Source: Gracilariopsis chorda (Eukaryota; Rhodophyta; Florideophyceae; Gracilariales; Gracilariaceae). From it: a stretch of 64,000 bases of DNA. Shown here in pieces: positions 18,929 through 28,525 of the stretch. Each line of letters starts with the position of its first letter. Positions within the stretch are counted from its first letter, which is position 1. Where the stretch lies: the NCBI GenBank assembly GCA_003194525.1, contig NBIV01000005.1, forward strand, positions 1-64,000, given 5' to 3'. The translations under genes and the position numbers were made by a program. The notes below the pieces were generated by a model. That model was not told the origin of the DNA, ran no database searches, and saw only the letters and a list, made by a program, of their open reading frames with translations.

Positions 18929-21244
18929 TCATAGTGAACGTTCTGAGGCGGACGACGTTAAGCTGTCGATGTTAACAAATCCGAAGTTCTCACTATTCAC
19001 CCTTACCACATCTGTCCACAAACTGCCGTCTCTCCACATCTTCAAAAAGTCAGGGATTTCTTCTCGGCCGTGGTACGTGTGGAATCTGATTGGTGTTCGG
19101 TCATATTCTGTGTCACCACCATTCCGTGGCGCTTCGACTCCAAACGTTTGCGAAGTGCTAGTGAGGGCCAAGACGCAGTTTGTGTCATCGTCATCGTAAA
19201 TAAAATCTCCTCCATCTTCGATCTTCAAGACGTTGACCTCATCAATGAACTTCAGGTAGTTCAGTAGTCCAAGACGCAACAAAAGCAGCGCAACGTCAGG
19301 CGGATACAAAGCACGGGTGTGATAGTATTCCATAGGAAAACATCCCAAGCTTCTGCGAATGTATTCCCATTCTCTCGGGCAGCGATGCGACCAGACTGAA
19401 CCAATCCTACTCATCATGGCTTCAAATCTATTAAGATTGTGAAGCCTTATCCGGCACAGCAGTGCAAACCTGTTTCCGATGGTATCCATTAAGACCTTAC
19501 ATACTTCCCCGGAGGTGTCTGCCCTCCTTTCTACCGAACTCATTCCTCCTTCCTTTCTTTGAACCGGCTCCGCAGCCCTCTTGCGCCAGTTCCGATTAGC
19601 AAGCAGCAGCAGTTCTTTTAACCGTGTGCGATCACTGCGAGTGTTGCTAAGAGCTCTGAAGTGCTTCTCAAGCAGAGTAATACACACAACATACTCAGAT
19701 GTGTCATCTCCTTTGGATGAGCTCCACCCCAGCCAAAGTCGACCGATGCGCTTGAAAAGGCTAAAGTTAAACCTGTTTGAATCATTCTTTGGCATCACCT
19801 CGTTCATTCTCTTAAGATCCAACCACACAATACGGGCCGCAATAGCAATAGTAAGAGCGTTTAAAACCCAAAGTAGAGCAGTATAGTTGGAATTTAACTT
19901 CTGCACAGACATCCATCCCGTGACAATAAATGGGGCACCGGCCACTGGATTTTGGCTATCACTAGAAAAATCGCCTTGAGAGGAGCCATAAAACACAGTG
20001 ACTCCTGTAGTGACTTCTAGAAAAACTCGAGGATCCAGTTTACGTTCCACAACTGCAAGTGCAGCCGGTGCAAGAAGAATTGTAACGCCGCCAATGTTGA
20101 GTAGTAAATCCCTCTTCTGAATTATGGTCCATTTTTCACCACCTCGAACGGCCACATGGACCGGCTGGTCTCTCAATTCCATGGCACGTTCAATCGTGGT
20201 GTTGGAAATATACCTAAACACAATCCAAATGGCGAACAGGAGACCTAACGAAGTGGAGAGTTGAGTGAGCGCAAGTATCCAAAACGTGGTCGGGGGCTGC
20301 CCTTCAGCAACGCGAGCTTCTTCCAAACGAGCGCCCGTATGATAGGTTATGGCAGCGAGAGGAGTCATAGGAACTCGCAACTTCTGTGTCTTTTCGGTGG
20401 TGAAATTTTCATAAGTGATGATACGCATGCCGGTGTCAAAGGTGAGTCCGACGACGATTGGAATGCGTTTTGGGTGATACACGACGTCATTGGATCGATC
20501 TTCGTTCTGCCGTATAGTAGCTATTTGATCGAATACGGTCACGTCATCGACAACGCTATCAGGATTGGTTTGCACTCTTTGAAAAGAAACACCTGTACCA
20601 TCGTGTTGGCCATGGTGCTCAACAAGACGCAAAGAAAGGTCGGGGGTTCGTTGTTTGAGACATTGATCAGTAATATCATTGACACTAGCTTCAGTAGCAG
20701 CTTTTGAACTGCCAAGCACGGCACCTCCGGGAGCATCTTGAAGGGATTCCAATTCTGACATACTTCTGCTTCCCCACCAGGTGAGGGGTACAGAGGAGGA
20801 TTTACCTCTATCGAGGCAGCTGAAACCAGCGTTTAAGGTGACGGTTTCGCCATTGAGGTCGGCGACCCACCAGTCAAGTCGCGCCGGGTTGGAAAGCAAT
20901 TCGCGCATAAAGAGAGGAATGTCTCTCCAGATGTGCGCTTTTGGAACGACATGTCGTGAAAGAAGGGCGGAACCTTTCTTTCCGAACTGGGAAGGGAGAT
21001 TTGAAACGGCGACGGCATGTCTGAGATTGTTGACGAGACTCTGTCCTTGCACGGTGGCGGCGACTCGACGCAGACTTAGCTGGATTGCAAGGGTAACGAA
21101 GGTGAAGATGTGAATTAGAGAGCGAGGTTTGATGTGCATGTTGTTGCGAGAAAGTGGTGCCACAGAAGAACAGGGCGTCGGGAGTACGGGGGTGAGTTTC
21201 AAGGCTAATGGTGGACAACAAGCAACAAGGGTAAGGGTTAGCAT
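18929..21244 (-). CDS. Membrane protein of unknown family
   Basis: A 771-residue product from the ATG at 21244. A hydrophobic segment near 42-57 may be a signal peptide or anchor, especially if translation starts at Met36. Residues 60-315 lack membrane segments and would be lumenal or extracellular. Three hydrophobic helices follow at about 320-344 (FWILALTQLSTSLGLLFAIW), 380-399 and 454-475. The C-terminal 290 residues are hydrophilic, with an Arg-rich stretch (570-600) and an acidic patch IYDDDDTN near 695. I recognise no domain. The long intact single frame and biased composition argue that it is real. It is head-to-head with the homeodomain gene. Confidence 0.7.
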   Translation of the reverse strand: MLTLTLVACCPPLALKLTPVLPTPCSSVAPLSRNNMHIKPRSLIHIFTFVTLAIQLSLRRVAATVQGQSLVNNLRHAVAVSNLPSQFGKKGSALLSRHVVPKAHIWRDIPLFMRELLSNPARLDWWVADLNGETVTLNAGFSCLDRGKSSSVPLTWWGSRSMSELESLQDAPGGAVLGSSKAATEASVNDITDQCLKQRTPDLSLRLVEHHGQHDGTGVSFQRVQTNPDSVVDDVTVFDQIATIRQNEDRSNDVVYHPKRIPIVVGLTFDTGMRIITYENFTTEKTQKLRVPMTPLAAITYHTGARLEEARVAEGQPPTTFWILALTQLSTSLGLLFAIWIVFRYISNTTIERAMELRDQPVHVAVRGGEKWTIIQKRDLLLNIGGVTILLAPAALAVVERKLDPRVFLEVTTGVTVFYGSSQGDFSSDSQNPVAGAPFIVTGWMSVQKLNSNYTALLWVLNALTIAIAARIVWLDLKRMNEVMPKNDSNRFNFSLFKRIGRLWLGWSSSKGDDTSEYVVCITLLEKHFRALSNTRSDRTRLKELLLLANRNWRKRAAEPVQRKEGGMSSVERRADTSGEVCKVLMDTIGNRFALLCRIRLHNLNRFEAMMSRIGSVWSHRCPREWEYIRRSLGCFPMEYYHTRALYPPDVALLLLRLGLLNYLKFIDEVNVLKIEDGGDFIYDDDDTNCVLALTSTSQTFGVEAPRNGGDTEYDRTPIRFHTYHGREEIPDFLKMWRDGSLWTDVVRVNSENFGFVNIDSLTSSASERSL

Positions 21245-22328
21245 GCGCTCATCTCACATCACATGGGGAACATCGCTGCTGTAAGTGATGTGCAGCAGAA
21301 GGAAAATGAATAGCTCTTCTTCCGCGTGCGTAAGGATACATATATAGAGAGAGAGGTGTATGTATATTAAGGGTATAGCTGTACGGTATCGCTATAGCCT
21401 TGCAGAAATGGGGCTGATGAGCCGCCTGATTTCAACTTACGTCACGCCAAAACACTGGATAGCCCTTTAGCGCCGGAGACTGTCGAATACAGTTGGCTTC
21501 GCGACATTACGGCACAGACGCATAGCAGCAGGCGCACTGCTGAGAGTTGCAAATTGGGGAAAGCGATCGTTGAGGAGGGAGGGTAGGCTGTGTCCGATGA
21601 TCGTTCACGGGTACAGTTCACTGTACGGGGGGGAACGTTGTGCCTGCATAGTAGCGATTGCGTTGTTTTCGGCGGCGACGACCGGTCAGAGAACGCTTTC
21701 TCTGTTGGCACCCACAGTCAGAGCGACTCGTTTCATCTTTGATATGTATGATAAAGGGTTAGGTTAGGGTTGCCAACTCGAGAAGGCAACAAGCTGTGAT
21801 TTGTCGCTCCACATCGACAGAACCCAGTTCGCAACAGCCAACAAAGCACATGCACTCCCTTGCACCAAGAAAACGGCGCAACCCAAATAACGAAGACGAA
21901 GTATACAATCAACCGAAAGTACCAAAGGCAGCGGCAAGGGTTATAGGGATATAGGGATAACCCTTCGGTACAACAAAACATTCGGCGCTTCTTTGCCGCA
22001 TAGGCAGAGACCAATACCGCAGCAGAACAAGTGCGTACACGTGTACACAAGCCCACGTGTCCACGCGCGGTCACGTGCTGCTCCAAGCCAGCGCGCGAGA
22101 AAAAATGGCGCCAAACGCTCGTGCCGGGAGGGGCGTTGCAGCGCAACGCGCGTGCAGCAGTTGGACGCAAGCGGCCAGACGCGCGCCACAGCCGCGTGCC
22201 ACTGCGCGAGCGCCATCGCCCCCTCCCGCCCATCGACCCTCTCTCCCACTCGCGCCCTTCTTCCCGCCGCTCTTCCTCCGCCCCCTCACCCCGACCCCCC
22301 TCTACAAAACCCCAACCCCGCCCACGCC
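21245..22328. promoter_or_regulatory. Shared intergenic region of a head-to-head gene pair
   Basis: Separates the start codons of the membrane-protein gene (-) and the homeodomain gene (+). It contains an alternating AT tract near 21349-21368, a GGGTTAGGTTAGGGTT stretch near 21756-21771 and a 9-bp-arm hairpin at 21936-21965. It is likely to hold both promoters. Confidence 0.5.
21936..21965. repeat. Perfect 9-bp-arm inverted repeat
   Basis: AAGGGTTAT and its reverse complement ATAACCCTT flank a 12-nt spacer that itself contains two AGGG units. It lies about 360 bp upstream of the homeodomain start codon. Confidence 0.8.
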
Positions 22329-24722
22329 ATGGCTGACGACGGCGCTATGCATTCTTTGCTCGCCGCCGTCGCTGCCGCCGCCGCCTCTTCTGCCTCTCCC
22401 TCCCCCAATCGCCGTCGTCCCCAACCCCCCGATCCCGCTGTCTCCCCCCAACCATCCTCCCCATCAGTCGATCGACATTCCCCACCCCCTCCTCCCCCAC
22501 TTCCACCTCCATTGCCCGTTCCCCCTCCCCTTCCCCCACAGCAAATGCGCAGACAACCACCACCCCCTCCATTATCCTCTCCTCATCCCCCGCAACCGAA
22601 ACAACAGCCGCAACCTCAACAATTCCCTCCAAAGCACCATCCCCAATCCCTTCCTCTCACCAAACTCCCCGCACTCCCCGCCTACGAGAAGAAACGCAAG
22701 GGAGCCCGCATCTTTTCCGCTCAGGAAAAGGACATTCTCGAGGCCAATTACGCCAAAAACAAGTTCCCCTCCCGTCTCCACATGGAGACCCTCGGAAAGG
22801 CGCTCGGAAAAGGCTCCGAAAAAGTGCGCACCTGGTACAACAATCGTCGCGCCACAGATAGAAGACAGGGCATCGACGTCACCAGAAACGCCACCGACGA
22901 CCTCACTCCAACTTCCTCCTCCTTCCCCTCTTCCCCTTTTCCATCCCCATCCCCGCTTGTCGAGGAAACCGTCCTTCTCCCCTCACATGTTCTGGCCCAT
23001 CTTCAACCCACTAACGTCCAACCCACTCCGCCCTCCGCATCCCCGAACCCACCCACCACTCCCAAACCCCAAACTTCATCCGCACCATCCCTTCCCCCGC
23101 GCACCCCTGATTCTCGATTTCCTACCGCCACATCCCCTTACGTTAACGTAACCCCCAGTTCCATCTCCTGGGCCCCGTCCATTGCAAACACCCCTACCAC
23201 TCATTTTTCACCAGCCTCCTACCCCTCCAACCGTTTTCGAATATCGCCGTTGAGAATCCGTCACGTATGCATTTCCCTCGCCTCTCACTTCCTCTTTGGC
23301 GAGCTTCCGCATAATTTGCAGCTCGATCGCGGTCTCGAGGTTAAATTTCTCTTCGGAAAGAAACGCGTCGTGTATGAATGGTATTACGGTCACGACCATT
23401 CACTCGCCCAAACCACAGGTGGACCCTATTGCAAGATGGAGATGAATTTTGCGTCGATATGTGACATGCAACTGTTTACCCGCCCCACCATGTCCATGCT
23501 CATTCTCTCCTTTTCGCTCATGCCCACACTCTTCCTACAGACCCAACAAAGCATGGACAAATACAAACTGCGTTCACAACAACGTCAATATCGCAGAGTT
23601 TCTTCCTCCGAATTTCCCATTCCCGTTCATCAACACAATCACGCCATCTTGTTAAGATCTGACGAAGCCATTCGCACCGTCAAAATTCTTCTCGAAGATA
23701 CACCTCGCTTAACTTCCGTCTTACAAGTTCATAACCACAAACCTTTTCCAATTCAACTTCCCCCCGTCTTACAAAACGTTCAGCACTTGTCTTCCAGCGC
23801 GTCGGATACTCCCTTGCCCGTACAAACTATGCCAATTGCGCTACCGTCTTGCTCAGCGCAGGCGGTTACAGCAGCAAAAGCACAGCCACAACAGTCCGCA
23901 ACTCCACCTCCTCCGCCCGCACTACCACCACATGCGTTACAAAAAGGCGCTGCAACAATATCGTCCATGGCCTGCTCCACGCCGGCCGGAACAAGTCGCT
24001 CACGTACCATAACACCCTGCTCCACCGTTCGTCGCCGCCCGCTTTCGATTCATGAGTTGTCTTCGCGACCCGATGCCACGCCAACTGACACCGGCGCAAA
24101 TGATGAGCAAAAGCGAAGCATATCCCAAGTGCGCCATTATGCAAAGACAAGTGTCATGAAAACAACAGTGTCAAAGAATGAAGCGCTTCTGAAGCAGTCA
24201 CGCTCAGCGTCTGTGAAAGCGCCCAATGCGCATACAAGCACTCCCGCTACAAGCTGGCGATCACCGGCTACTCCGTTCACACGCACTTCAACACTAGTGT
24301 TCAGTGGAGGCGCTCGTGGCAGTTGTAACGCCAAGCCGCTAACAGAGCGTATCAACCACCGCGACACGCCTACCAACGGGACACGCGTGCGTCGTGAACT
24401 TAACTTTAACGGTTATGGAGGCGGAGACACAACGACTAGCAGTGCGTACAAGCGAAAGGCCAATGAGATGGGTGGCAAAGAGAACGATGAACGGGCTGTT
24501 GTGCGGCGCAGAACAGTGCATGTTAATGGTAGTGCAAAGGCAAATGTACGGTTGCTGGCGGCTGGAATTCCACCGCCGCCGTTGCCACCACCATTGCCTT
24601 CTTCTCGGAAAGAAGAAGGGGCTGTTCAGAACGGTGGACAACATGCGGACGAGAAGGGTGCGACTTGTTCTTCGGCGCCGAAAGATGAGGGTGGAAGACT
24701 TTTGCAGAAACTACCTCGATAG
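22329..24722 (+). CDS. Homeodomain transcription factor, proline-rich
   Basis: The start at 22329 is chosen because it lies in a GCCATGG context; an open frame continues further upstream only through GC-rich, non-protein-like codons. The product is 797 residues. After a Pro-rich leader (25-118), residues about 121-180 form a homeodomain: KKRKGARIFSAQEKDILEAN, then KVRTWYNNRRATDRR, keeping the invariant Trp169, Asn172 and Arg174 (homeodomain positions 48, 51 and 53). A conserved-looking segment at about 300-385 (FLFGKKRVVYEWYYGHDHSL) is unassigned. The C-terminal third is Ser/Thr/Pro-rich with basic patches. It is expected to be a nuclear DNA-binding regulator. Its 3' end converges on the golgin-like gene 113 bp away. 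Confidence 0.85.
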   Translation: MADDGAMHSLLAAVAAAAASSASPSPNRRRPQPPDPAVSPQPSSPSVDRHSPPPPPPLPPPLPVPPPLPPQQMRRQPPPPPLSSPHPPQPKQQPQPQQFPPKHHPQSLPLTKLPALPAYEKKRKGARIFSAQEKDILEANYAKNKFPSRLHMETLGKALGKGSEKVRTWYNNRRATDRRQGIDVTRNATDDLTPTSSSFPSSPFPSPSPLVEETVLLPSHVLAHLQPTNVQPTPPSASPNPPTTPKPQTSSAPSLPPRTPDSRFPTATSPYVNVTPSSISWAPSIANTPTTHFSPASYPSNRFRISPLRIRHVCISLASHFLFGELPHNLQLDRGLEVKFLFGKKRVVYEWYYGHDHSLAQTTGGPYCKMEMNFASICDMQLFTRPTMSMLILSFSLMPTLFLQTQQSMDKYKLRSQQRQYRRVSSSEFPIPVHQHNHAILLRSDEAIRTVKILLEDTPRLTSVLQVHNHKPFPIQLPPVLQNVQHLSSSASDTPLPVQTMPIALPSCSAQAVTAAKAQPQQSATPPPPPALPPHALQKGAATISSMACSTPAGTSRSRTITPCSTVRRRPLSIHELSSRPDATPTDTGANDEQKRSISQVRHYAKTSVMKTTVSKNEALLKQSRSASVKAPNAHTSTPATSWRSPATPFTRTSTLVFSGGARGSCNAKPLTERINHRDTPTNGTRVRRELNFNGYGGGDTTTSSAYKRKANEMGGKENDERAVVRRRTVHVNGSAKANVRLLAAGIPPPPLPPPLPSSRKEEGAVQNGGQHADEKGATCSSAPKDEGGRLLQKLPR

Positions 24723-24835
24723 CATATGTGCCTCTTTTTTTCTTTTTTATTGTGGTTCGTTTAGAACAGCACGCAGGTATAGATAAGGACAGATAAATAG
24801 TTAGATGTATTACAAAGTTAACAGAAAGTGGGCGG

Positions 24836-25477
24836 CTATGAAAAGCCCAGAAACTTAGAAGTTGAAGAGGGTTTACTCTTGGAAGGAGGTGGAGGTTTGT
24901 TGGCGCCTTCTTCGTCGGCAACCAGTTCGGCGATTTGATTAAGACGTTCAGCCTTTCTCTTCTCATAATCGGCCATGACCTTGATCAGGTTGTCGGCCAT
25001 GTGCTGCTTGGTAGCGCGCACCTGAGTGAGCTGTTGTTCCCTGTTGTACAAATCATTGCGCAAGGCGTTGACGGTGTCAACGAGCGTTATCTCCTCACGA
25101 TTGGCCTGTTCCAGCTGTTGTCGAATGTTCATAATCTCGGCGCGAATGGGCACCTCCAGGGCCTTGAGCTCATCACGTACTTTTTGTAAGCGTTTACCCT
25201 GGCGTTGAATGTCCTGCTGCTTCCTCTCCAGCTTTTGTTGCAGGGCGCGATGACGGCGATCCAAGTCGGCCTCGTCGAGGACAGAGTGCTCTGAGGACGG
25301 GGTGTTGCCCCATTGCGGGGTGGACACGGTCTCAAGCTTGGGTTTGGAAAGGGCGTTGTTCGGGTTGTTGGGGCTCCTGGGGTCGGGCGCGGTGTTGGCG
25401 TGGAGGGAGCGCTGCCGCTGACGCTCCTTGAGCACGAGCTCGGCGGCGTCGGAGGAGGAAAACTCGGAGGAGCTCAT
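24836..25477 (-). CDS. RAB6-interacting golgin-like coiled-coil protein
   Basis: A 213-residue protein. The ATG at 25477 is preferred because upstream codons in the same frame are Arg/Pro-rich 5' UTR-like sequence. A coiled coil fills residues 70-190 and contains the ALEVPIRAEIMNIRQQLEQ segment, which parallels the ALTDPMRKEV region of plant RAB6-interacting golgins, with matching spacing to a terminal KAERLNQI helix. Such proteins bind RAB6 at the trans-Golgi. The tail is Pro/Ser-rich. Coiled-coil similarity can mislead, so the family call is tentative. Confidence 0.6.
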   Translation of the reverse strand: MSSSEFSSSDAAELVLKERQRQRSLHANTAPDPRSPNNPNNALSKPKLETVSTPQWGNTPSSEHSVLDEADLDRRHRALQQKLERKQQDIQRQGKRLQKVRDELKALEVPIRAEIMNIRQQLEQANREEITLVDTVNALRNDLYNREQQLTQVRATKQHMADNLIKVMADYEKRKAERLNQIAELVADEEGANKPPPPSKSKPSSTSKFLGFS

Positions 25478-25824
25478 CGAAGAGCACCGTTGGGTACCTT
25501 TGGTACGCGCCGGATCGGAACGGGCAGCTGCACGCGAGGGGGGGAGGAGGAGGAGGTGGACACAGGCGGGGGAGGGGCGGCGCGGCTTACACTGTCGGGG
25601 GGGGGACCAGATCAGCTCTGACTGATTGAGATCTAATCTGTGTCGAAGCTGGGAGAGTGCCAGATCTGCTATAAAAAGGGCGCACACTCGCTGCAGATTG
25701 GATTCGTACGCCAAGTGCTTCCCCTCTCTACGCGAAGCGGAAGCATCTGTTTCCGCCTGTACCAAGACTGCGCCGCAACTGCACCGCCGCACACGCCGCG
25801 TACTTTCCCACAGCCGCCACCGCT
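25478..25824. promoter_or_regulatory. Compact bidirectional promoter region
   Basis: The 347 bp between head-to-head start codons. It has a G-rich half next to the golgin-like gene and a strong TATA box facing the small-protein gene. No second TATA box is evident for the minus-strand gene. Confidence 0.5.
25669..25680 (+). promoter_or_regulatory. TATA box
   Basis: CTATAAAAAGGG, 155 bp before the start codon at 25825. It is the clearest TATA element facing a host gene in the window. Confidence 0.6.
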
Positions 25825-26187
25825 ATGCGATCGCCAAAGTCGCCCGCAGCAAACCCGCGTGGCCGTCGGTTCGACCGACACGTCTCTGGAACCGGCACGC
25901 GCGGCCTCCCCAAGAAGGGCGGCGCCGGCGGCAAGGGCGTTTGGGGCGCCGCTATGGATCAGGACGGCGTCGCCTATCTGGACAAGAACGACCCCAACTA
26001 CGACTCTGATCAGGAAACTCAAAACCCGCCCGCTCTCGACCTCAGCGACAAAACCGCGCAAGAGGGCGCTGCACCGGCCGCTGACGCCGGCGCCGCCGAC
26101 GCCGCCCCGCTGGCTCCGCCTGATGATTCCGCCAAGCAGCAGGACGCTGCCGCCTCTGACCAAGCCGCTGGAAACGCACAGCAGTGA
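25825..26187 (+). CDS. Small protein with a PDCD4/HABP4-type glycine-rich motif
   Basis: A 120-residue protein. Residues 14-60 carry RRFDRHVSGTGTRGLPKKGG, AGGKGVWG and YLDKNDPNYDSDQE. This matches the N-terminal module of plant PDCD4-type MA3 proteins (GTGRGLPKKGGAGGKG..W, then DPNYDS) and recalls the HABP4/Stm1 RNA-binding motif. The MA3 domains that normally follow are absent. The rest is Ala/Asp/Gln-rich and probably disordered. A role in translation or ribosome binding is inference from the motif. The TATA box 155 bp upstream suggests strong expression. Confidence 0.65.
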   Translation: MRSPKSPAANPRGRRFDRHVSGTGTRGLPKKGGAGGKGVWGAAMDQDGVAYLDKNDPNYDSDQETQNPPALDLSDKTAQEGAAPAADAGAADAAPLAPPDDSAKQQDAAASDQAAGNAQQ

Positions 26188-26594
26188 GAGCTTTTGTTTG
26201 ACGTTTGTTTGACGTTTGTTTGCTGGTGATGACTGCGTTTGCATACCAAGAGCTCCTGAGGATGCGTTTACATCCAGCGTGCACCGACCCGCAAACTGAT
26301 AAAGCAACACAAAGAACGGGCGCCACATATGTCCGTCACCATTGCGCTTCGCTGCGTGACGTCTCATACCCGCACTCAGAACAGTGCTGTCTGTAAAAAA
26401 AAAAATCACGTAGATATATCTCATTTACATAAAAGTCTATTGCACGTCTTATCTACCAGCACTTGAGCAACCGCCGACGCCCCCTTCGCCCCCCGCCGTA
26501 CCCGCCTCCGCCTTCTCACCTCCCCCTCCACCACAACAGTCGTAGATACTCTCCTGTACAACCCCGCGTCTTCAAAACGTCTCCAGACCCCACC
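26188..26594. other. Intergenic with a short direct repeat and an A run
   Basis: Right after the stop, an 11-bp unit (TTTGTTTGACG) repeats two to three times at about 26196-26222. An A11 run lies at about 26395-26405. The rest is the C-rich leader of the STE24 gene. Confidence 0.5.
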
Positions 26595-27881
26595 ATGTTT
26601 CCTTACATGTACACATGCGTTACCGCAAAGCTCGTCGTTGTCTGCTTCGAGCTTTACGTCATGCTTCGTCAACACCGTCGTTTCCACGTCGATCAACAAC
26701 CCTCCAAACGTCTCTCCTCCATCGTTCCACTGCACAAGTTCACCTCCTCACAGACGTACTGCCGTGCAAAGTCCACCTTTGAAATCGTCAACCTAATCAT
26801 AGATTCCATTCTCTACACCGTCCTCACCCTGTGCTACCTGCACCCGCGCATCTGGCTCTTCTCAGCCCGATTTGCAGCCAATTCCGAACTCCGACAAACT
26901 CTCGTCTTCGCCTTGCTCATCACCCTGTTCTCCACTGTTCTTAACTTGCCCGCCTCCATTTACAAAACCTTCATTCTTGAAGCCAAGTATGGCTTCAATC
27001 GCACCACGCCCAAAACTTTTATCACTGACATGCTCAAGGGTTTGCTTCTCTCTTGCGTTTTGGGTGCCCCCATTTTGTCTGCGCTCTACTACGTGCTGCG
27101 ATTCTTTGCCGATTACAGCCCGCTCGCCGTTGCTGGCGGACTGTGGTGTACCGTTTCCTCCATAGCTGTAGCCATGCTCGTCATCTATCCATCCGTAATC
27201 GCTCCGCTTTTCAACAAATTCGACCCACTTCCAGAAGGCCCTCTCAAAGAAAAACTGATTCAACTTGCACGCAAACTCAAATTCCCGCTCGACAAGATGT
27301 ACGTTATTGATGGCAGTCGTCGATCCTCCCACTCCAACGCCTTCATCTTCGGTCTCATGAAGAAATACATTTGCATATACGACTCCTTATTGGAACAGAC
27401 GGAGCACCGTGATGATCAGGTCGTCAGTATTCTCTGTCACGAACTGGGACATTGGAAGTACTCTCACCTACTACTTGGCGTACTCATTTCTCTCACTCAA
27501 ATCTTCTTTACTTGCATCTTATACGCTGTCACTGCTGGTAATGAGGATCTGTTCCTCAGTTTTGGATACACTGATGGCATGCCTCTAGTCATAGGTATGA
27601 TGCTATTTAATGAACTGCTTTCACCTATGGATAGTTTGTTGACTCCGCTGCAAAACATGCTTTCTCGTCACTTTGAATACCAGGCAGATGCATTCGCAAA
27701 ACAACAAGGGATGGCAAAGGACCTTGGAGACGCACTCGTTACCATATCAGTTTCAAACTTGAGTAATATGTGTCCGGATCCATTGTACTCGGCTTGGAAC
27801 TACTCGCATCCTACCTTGCTTGAAAGGCTTGATGCGCTCAACGTGACGCCTTCATCTACACACGATAAAAAAGATCAATAG
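26595..27881 (+). CDS. STE24: CAAX prenyl protease 1 (STE24 / M48A metalloprotease)
   Basis: A 428-residue membrane zinc protease that removes the AAX tripeptide from prenylated proteins at the ER. The start at 26595 (ACCATGT) is preferred; the frame extends upstream only via a TTG. The family pattern is complete: several membrane helices (1-20, 66-84, 100-120, 148-170, 178-203), an EAKYGFNRTTPKTF segment, the HELGH zinc site at 282-286, and the third ligand Glu361 in SRHFEYQADAFA. The C-terminus ends with WNYSHPTLLERLDAL, also typical. It is a single exon. Confidence 0.95.
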   Translation: MFPYMYTCVTAKLVVVCFELYVMLRQHRRFHVDQQPSKRLSSIVPLHKFTSSQTYCRAKSTFEIVNLIIDSILYTVLTLCYLHPRIWLFSARFAANSELRQTLVFALLITLFSTVLNLPASIYKTFILEAKYGFNRTTPKTFITDMLKGLLLSCVLGAPILSALYYVLRFFADYSPLAVAGGLWCTVSSIAVAMLVIYPSVIAPLFNKFDPLPEGPLKEKLIQLARKLKFPLDKMYVIDGSRRSSHSNAFIFGLMKKYICIYDSLLEQTEHRDDQVVSILCHELGHWKYSHLLLGVLISLTQIFFTCILYAVTAGNEDLFLSFGYTDGMPLVIGMMLFNELLSPMDSLLTPLQNMLSRHFEYQADAFAKQQGMAKDLGDALVTISVSNLSNMCPDPLYSAWNYSHPTLLERLDALNVTPSSTHDKKDQ

Positions 27882-28264
27882 TTGTCACTTTAGTTCAACG
27901 ACTACTTTTTTTTGCTTTACATCTTCACTACTATCTATCTCGCAATTTCTCTACGTCTTGCTTTGTTTTTGAGGACACAACGCCATTGGAAACAGATTTT
28001 TTTCCTTCGTCCGGAGAGATGCGCCGGAGCAGAACAAATCCCTGTGCGGTGCAAAGCTTCCGTTCTCTCACTTTTGGCTGTGCCATCTATCAGGTCTAAC
28101 TCGTGCTTCTATATCTATTTTGGTTCTTTGTGTCCCCGAGAAAATGCGTTTCTTTCGGCTCACCAAAAAGGCCGTTTTCGCACTTTCGCGTGAATTCGAG
28201 GTTCTGGTATGTCGATTTGGTTAAAGAAGCAATTCAGCTTGTGAAACAGTATAACGTTTGACGA

Positions 28265-28300
28265 GTTGCAAATTGCAACTTGCAATGTGCAACAGCAATT
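28265..28300. repeat. TTGCAA palindrome cluster
   Basis: A perfect palindrome with 7-bp arms and one central base (GTTGCAA A TTGCAAC, 28265-28279) is followed directly by TTGCAATGTGCAAC. The TTGCAA core is shared with the cluster at 29384-29505. Confidence 0.7.
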
Positions 28301-28492
28301 TCTTACAAAGCACTCCGCTTTGAGTACGATCTGACAGCGAGTGGAGTGAGTGACGACGAAGTACGCAATAGCACATCAGAAAGAGGGTTTCTGATATTAT
28401 TGGTGAACTCTCCTACCCGGAACCTTTGACCGCTGTATTGTAGAATGGTCATTATTCTTAGAGTGATAGGTAGACAACTCTCCTCCAAAAGC

Positions 28493-28525
28493 GCGTGCTC
28501 TATTGCGTGACGCAATAGAGCACGC
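28493..28525. repeat. Perfect 15-bp stem hairpin with 3-nt loop
   Basis: The arms 28493-28507 and 28511-28525 are exact reverse complements around a TGA loop. No T run follows as in a Pol III or bacterial terminator. It is the longest perfect short-loop hairpin I found in the window. Confidence 0.9.

Noticed and set aside
21754-21773. Telomere-like GGGTTAGGTTAGGGTT stretch
   Set aside because: Only about two and a half units, inside a promoter region, with no other telomeric or subtelomeric sign.
21950-21965. Partial resemblance to the I-SceI site
   Set aside because: Only about nine bases agree, and they are explained by the local palindrome.
22057-23151. A 364-codon open frame overlapping the homeodomain gene
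   Set aside because: It is a Pro/His-rich shadow of the C-rich homeodomain coding sequence in another frame, with no domain of its own.
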